Of a DNA stretch of 64,000 nt, positions 61,555 to 64,000 are shown one piece after another. Within the stretch, counting starts at the first letter, position 1. Each line of letters starts with the position of its first letter. The DNA comes from Oerskovia jenensis (lineage in GTDB: Bacteria; Actinomycetota; Actinomycetes; Actinomycetales; Cellulomonadaceae). A program made the translations under genes and the position numbers. The notes below the pieces were generated by a model. The model was given only the letters and a program-made list of their open reading frames with translations. It was not told the DNA's origin and made no database searches. The DNA is taken from positions 2,232,001 through 2,296,000 of the forward strand of contig NZ_JAFBBO010000001.1 in the NCBI RefSeq assembly GCF_016907235.1, given 5' to 3'.

Positions 61555-63026
61555 TGGACCATGAGCCGGACGGTCCGGACGACGACCTCGGGCGCCGCCT
61601 GCACCTCCTGCTCGTCGTGCACGACGGGGTGGAACGTCAGGTGCAGGTGATCGGGGTCCCAGGCGCCCTTCGCGCCGAGGTCGGCCGCGACGTCGGTGAT
61701 GTCGAAGACGTACGACAGCCCGTGCTCGGCGTCGGACTCCTGCGACTCGCGGACCCCGAAGAGCGGCAGGTTCCCGACGAGCGCGTCGTCGTCCTGGGTG
61801 TCGCCCACGTACACGGCGTAGGTGGGCGGCTGCTCGTCGCCCTCGAGCGTGATGTGCTCGAGCACGAGCAGCAGCCGCTCGGGCTCTGTCGGCGACGCGG
61901 CCCGGTCGGTCAGCTCCCGGGCGGCGCCGGGGCCGACCGCGATGTCGACGGCCGCCGTGCGGGACGTGAGGCGCACCGGTTCGCGGTTGACCGCGACGGC
62001 CTCGGGCGGCACCTGTTCGAGACGCCGCACGTCGTCCTCGCGCTGTGCGTCCTCCTCTGCACCTGCGCCTCCGATGCCGGCCACGGGCCGCCTCCTCTCA
62101 CGCCTCAGCGAGCGGACCGACGGCGGGACGCCGGTGTCCGCGTACACGTACCCGAAGGCGCTCGTGTCGAGCACCTCCCAGCTCTCGGGTTCCCGGCGGG
62201 CTCCGGACGGGTCGAGGAACGCGAACTTCTGGGTGAACACGCTCTTCGCGGGGTCGCGACCCTGGCCGGCGTGGGACCGCCACACCTCCCACAGCCGGTC
62301 GATGTTGGAGTGGTGCAGCCAGAAGACGGCGTCGGAGGCCGCGGTGTTGAAGTTCCCCATCTTGCCGCCCACGAAGTTGTGGACCGTGCCGTGCGGGGTC
62401 CCCTCGAGGGCGCCGATAGTGCCGCCGAGGTGGCTGAACCCGGTCGTGGGTCCGCCGAAGGTGGCCGTGTTCGGGAGCTTCGACGTGAAGAGCGGCTGGT
62501 AGAACCAGCCCTTCGCGGTGGTCTCGGTGGAGGTCAGGGTCGCCGTCCCGGCGTTCACGCCGTTCCTGCGCTGTTCCTCGTAGAGCGGGTTCGCGAGGCC
62601 GTCGGGGCCGATGGGGTCCCGGAAGGGGGGTGGCAGCGTGTTGGTCGTGGTCGTGTCGTAGTCCCAGTAGGGCAGGGCCCAGGTGTCCTTGACCTTCTGG
62701 GGGATGTCGTTCCGGTTGCGGATGATGTCGCGGCAGATCGCCTCGAAGTAGCCCAGGTAGAGGCGGTGCCAGGGCAGGAAGTACCAGGAGCCGTGCTGGC
62801 ACTGGTTGCGCAGCCCGTCGTGCGGGTCCGGGCTCATGCCGTGGACCTGGGTCTGGTGCAGCCAGGATCGGGCTCCCGTGGGAGGGCCGGCCTTGAGGAC
62901 GCCGACGGCCTTGGCGTAGGCGTTGATGATGGCTCGGCCGTCGGGTCCCTGCTGGTAGAGCTTCCAGACGTCCTGCCGGACGAACGGTCCACCCACCTGC
63001 GGTGCGGGGTGTGGTGCGGCGTTCAT
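61551..63026 (-). CDS. Tyrosinase/polyphenol-oxidase-like copper enzyme
   Basis: 491 aa. The CuA region has the HQTQVHGM and QHGSWYFLPWHRLYL histidines (~57-92), including the thioether-type NQCQH cysteine. CuB is HGTVHNF and VFWLHHSNIDRLWEVW (~215-250). The C-terminal ~200 residues form a beta-rich domain as in plant-type polyphenol oxidases. No signal peptide. Oxidises phenols to quinones using a di-copper centre. Coupled to DUF2182. Confidence 0.9.
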   Translation of the reverse strand: MNAAPHPAPQVGGPFVRQDVWKLYQQGPDGRAIINAYAKAVGVLKAGPPTGARSWLHQTQVHGMSPDPHDGLRNQCQHGSWYFLPWHRLYLGYFEAICRDIIRNRNDIPQKVKDTWALPYWDYDTTTTNTLPPPFRDPIGPDGLANPLYEEQRRNGVNAGTATLTSTETTAKGWFYQPLFTSKLPNTATFGGPTTGFSHLGGTIGALEGTPHGTVHNFVGGKMGNFNTAASDAVFWLHHSNIDRLWEVWRSHAGQGRDPAKSVFTQKFAFLDPSGARREPESWEVLDTSAFGYVYADTGVPPSVRSLRRERRRPVAGIGGAGAEEDAQREDDVRRLEQVPPEAVAVNREPVRLTSRTAAVDIAVGPGAARELTDRAASPTEPERLLLVLEHITLEGDEQPPTYAVYVGDTQDDDALVGNLPLFGVRESQESDAEHGLSYVFDITDVAADLGAKGAWDPDHLHLTFHPVVHDEQEVQAAPEVVVRTVRLMVQ

Positions 63027-63216
63027 GGTCGTCCCCCTCGTGCTCGGGCGGGGGGTCGTGCGGGGTGGTCCTGCGATGCCCGGGCAGCCTTGCCCGGGCG
63101 GGCGGGCTGCTCGCCCGCCGCGTCCCCCTGCGTCGCGCCGGGTCGTGCGGCCCGGCTCTTCCAGGATGCGCCCGGTGGTGCCGCTTGTCGCGCGGACCCG
63201 GGTCTACCCTGGCCGG

Positions 63217-64000
63217 GTGCCTTCGACCCCGCCTTCGTTCGCGTCCGACAACTACGCCCCGGCCCACCCGACGGTCCTCGCGTCCCTGACCGCAGCCAAC
63301 GAGGGTCACGCCGGTTCGTACGGCGCGGACCGGTGGACCGCACGTCTCCAGGAGGTCGTCCGGCACCACTTCGGCGACGCGGCCACCGCGTTCCCGGTGT
63401 TCAACGGGACGGGCGCCAACGTCGTCGCGCTCACGTCGATGCTGCCGCGCTGGGGTGCGGTCGTGACGTCGGAGCACGCGCACATCCATCAGGACGAGAA
63501 CGCCGCCCCGGAACGTGTCGGCGGGATCAAGCTCCTCACGGTCCCCGCGCCGGAGGGCAGGCTGACCCCGGCCGCGGTCGACCGGTTCGTGGGCGATCTG
63601 GGCGACCAGCACCGCGCGCAGCCGCTCGTCGTGTCGATCACGCAGGCGACCGAGCTGGGCACGGTCTACTCGCCCGACGAGATCCGCGCGATCAGCGACC
63701 GCGCGCACGCCGCGGGCCTGCGCGTCCATCTCGACGGGGCGCGGCTCGCGAACGCGGCAGCCGCCCTCGGGGTGTCGTTGCGTGCGACCACGACCGACGT
63801 CGGCGTGGACGTCGTGTCGTTCGGCGGCACCAAGAACGGCCTGCTGTTCGGCGAGGCCGTGGTGGTCCTGGACCCCGACGCGGCCCAGGGCGTCGACTTC
63901 GTCCGCAAGATGACCATGCAGCTCGCGTCCAAGATGCGCTTCGTCTCGGCGCAGCTCACGGCGCTGCTCGAGGACGACCTGTGGCGCGCGAACGCGGCGC
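63217..64000 (+). CDS. Threonine aldolase-family PLP enzyme, 3'-truncated by window
   Basis: At least 261 aa, continuing beyond 64000. N-terminal FASDNYAPAHPTVLASLTAANEGHAGSYG, cofactor contacts VFNGTGANVVAL and VHLDGARLANA, and PLP lysine in FGGTKNGLLFGEA are diagnostic of low-specificity L-threonine aldolase/beta-eliminating lyases. GTG start at 63217 (family-like onset); ribosome site is weak. Confidence 0.88.
   Translation, partial: MPSTPPSFASDNYAPAHPTVLASLTAANEGHAGSYGADRWTARLQEVVRHHFGDAATAFPVFNGTGANVVALTSMLPRWGAVVTSEHAHIHQDENAAPERVGGIKLLTVPAPEGRLTPAAVDRFVGDLGDQHRAQPLVVSITQATELGTVYSPDEIRAISDRAHAAGLRVHLDGARLANAAAALGVSLRATTTDVGVDVVSFGGTKNGLLFGEAVVVLDPDAAQGVDFVRKMTMQLASKMRFVSAQLTALLEDDLWRANAA

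Overview
The window is about 72% G+C, uses many GTG starts, has very short intergenic gaps and chains of genes overlapping by 4 nt (ATGA/GTGA). Together with family 19 chitinases, WXG100-type proteins, a CUT1 sugar transporter without its own ATPase and an HspR/HAIR-type heat-shock operator, this points to an actinobacterium, probably Micrococcales of the Cellulomonas/Oerskovia/Cellulosimicrobium kind. The genus is inferred from gene content only. No rRNA, tRNA, CRISPR array, integrase or transposase was recognised.

Layout. 0-9 kb: an MMPL exporter, a decayed alpha/beta-hydrolase fragment, an ABC-2 type exporter plus PAP2 phosphatase, a convergent two-component system and an amino-acid permease. 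9-16.1 kb: a minus-strand tellurite/stress (Ter) operon with TelA, three TerD-family proteins, a Pro/Ala-rich partner, a HAD phosphatase and two phosphoribosyltransferase-like proteins. 16.4-24.2 kb: Ohr peroxidase, an NAD(P)-binding protein, a methyltransferase, Hsp20 with a HAIR operator, an SDR, two unrecognised proteins, a lipoprotein and a DEDDh exonuclease with a BRCT-like C-terminus. 24.3-30.4 kb: a less GC-rich defence island with one adenine methyltransferase followed by two tandem PaeR7I/XhoI-family endonucleases, a convergent DGQHR (DndB-like) protein, and a broken mcrC next to a truncated membrane-protein gene. 30.4-34.2 kb: a VOC protein, a calpain-like protease carrying a WXG100 domain, and two paralogous lipoproteins. 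34.4-39 kb: a secreted GH19 chitinase, a nucleotidyltransferase/winged-helix protein and a secreted esterase-propeller fusion.

39.2-51.3 kb is one translationally coupled minus-strand unit of ten genes: LacI regulator, two sugar-ABC permeases, binding lipoprotein, two ADP-ribosylglycohydrolase-family enzymes, a PfkB sugar kinase, a glycosidase-like/FGE-like fusion, a class III CoA-transferase and a CitE-like lyase. Two identical LacI-type palindromes lie just upstream. The simplest reading is import of a ribosylated compound, hydrolysis of the riboside, phosphorylation of the sugar and CoA-dependent handling of an acid. The substrate is unknown.

51.5-64 kb: a duplicated membrane protein, a second GH19 domain without signal peptide, small lipoprotein and membrane genes, a second WXG100 locus, an SDR-MarR pair with a clear MarR operator, VanZ, a YchJ-like protein, a tyrosinase coupled to a DUF2182 membrane protein, and a threonine-aldolase-family gene cut by the window end.
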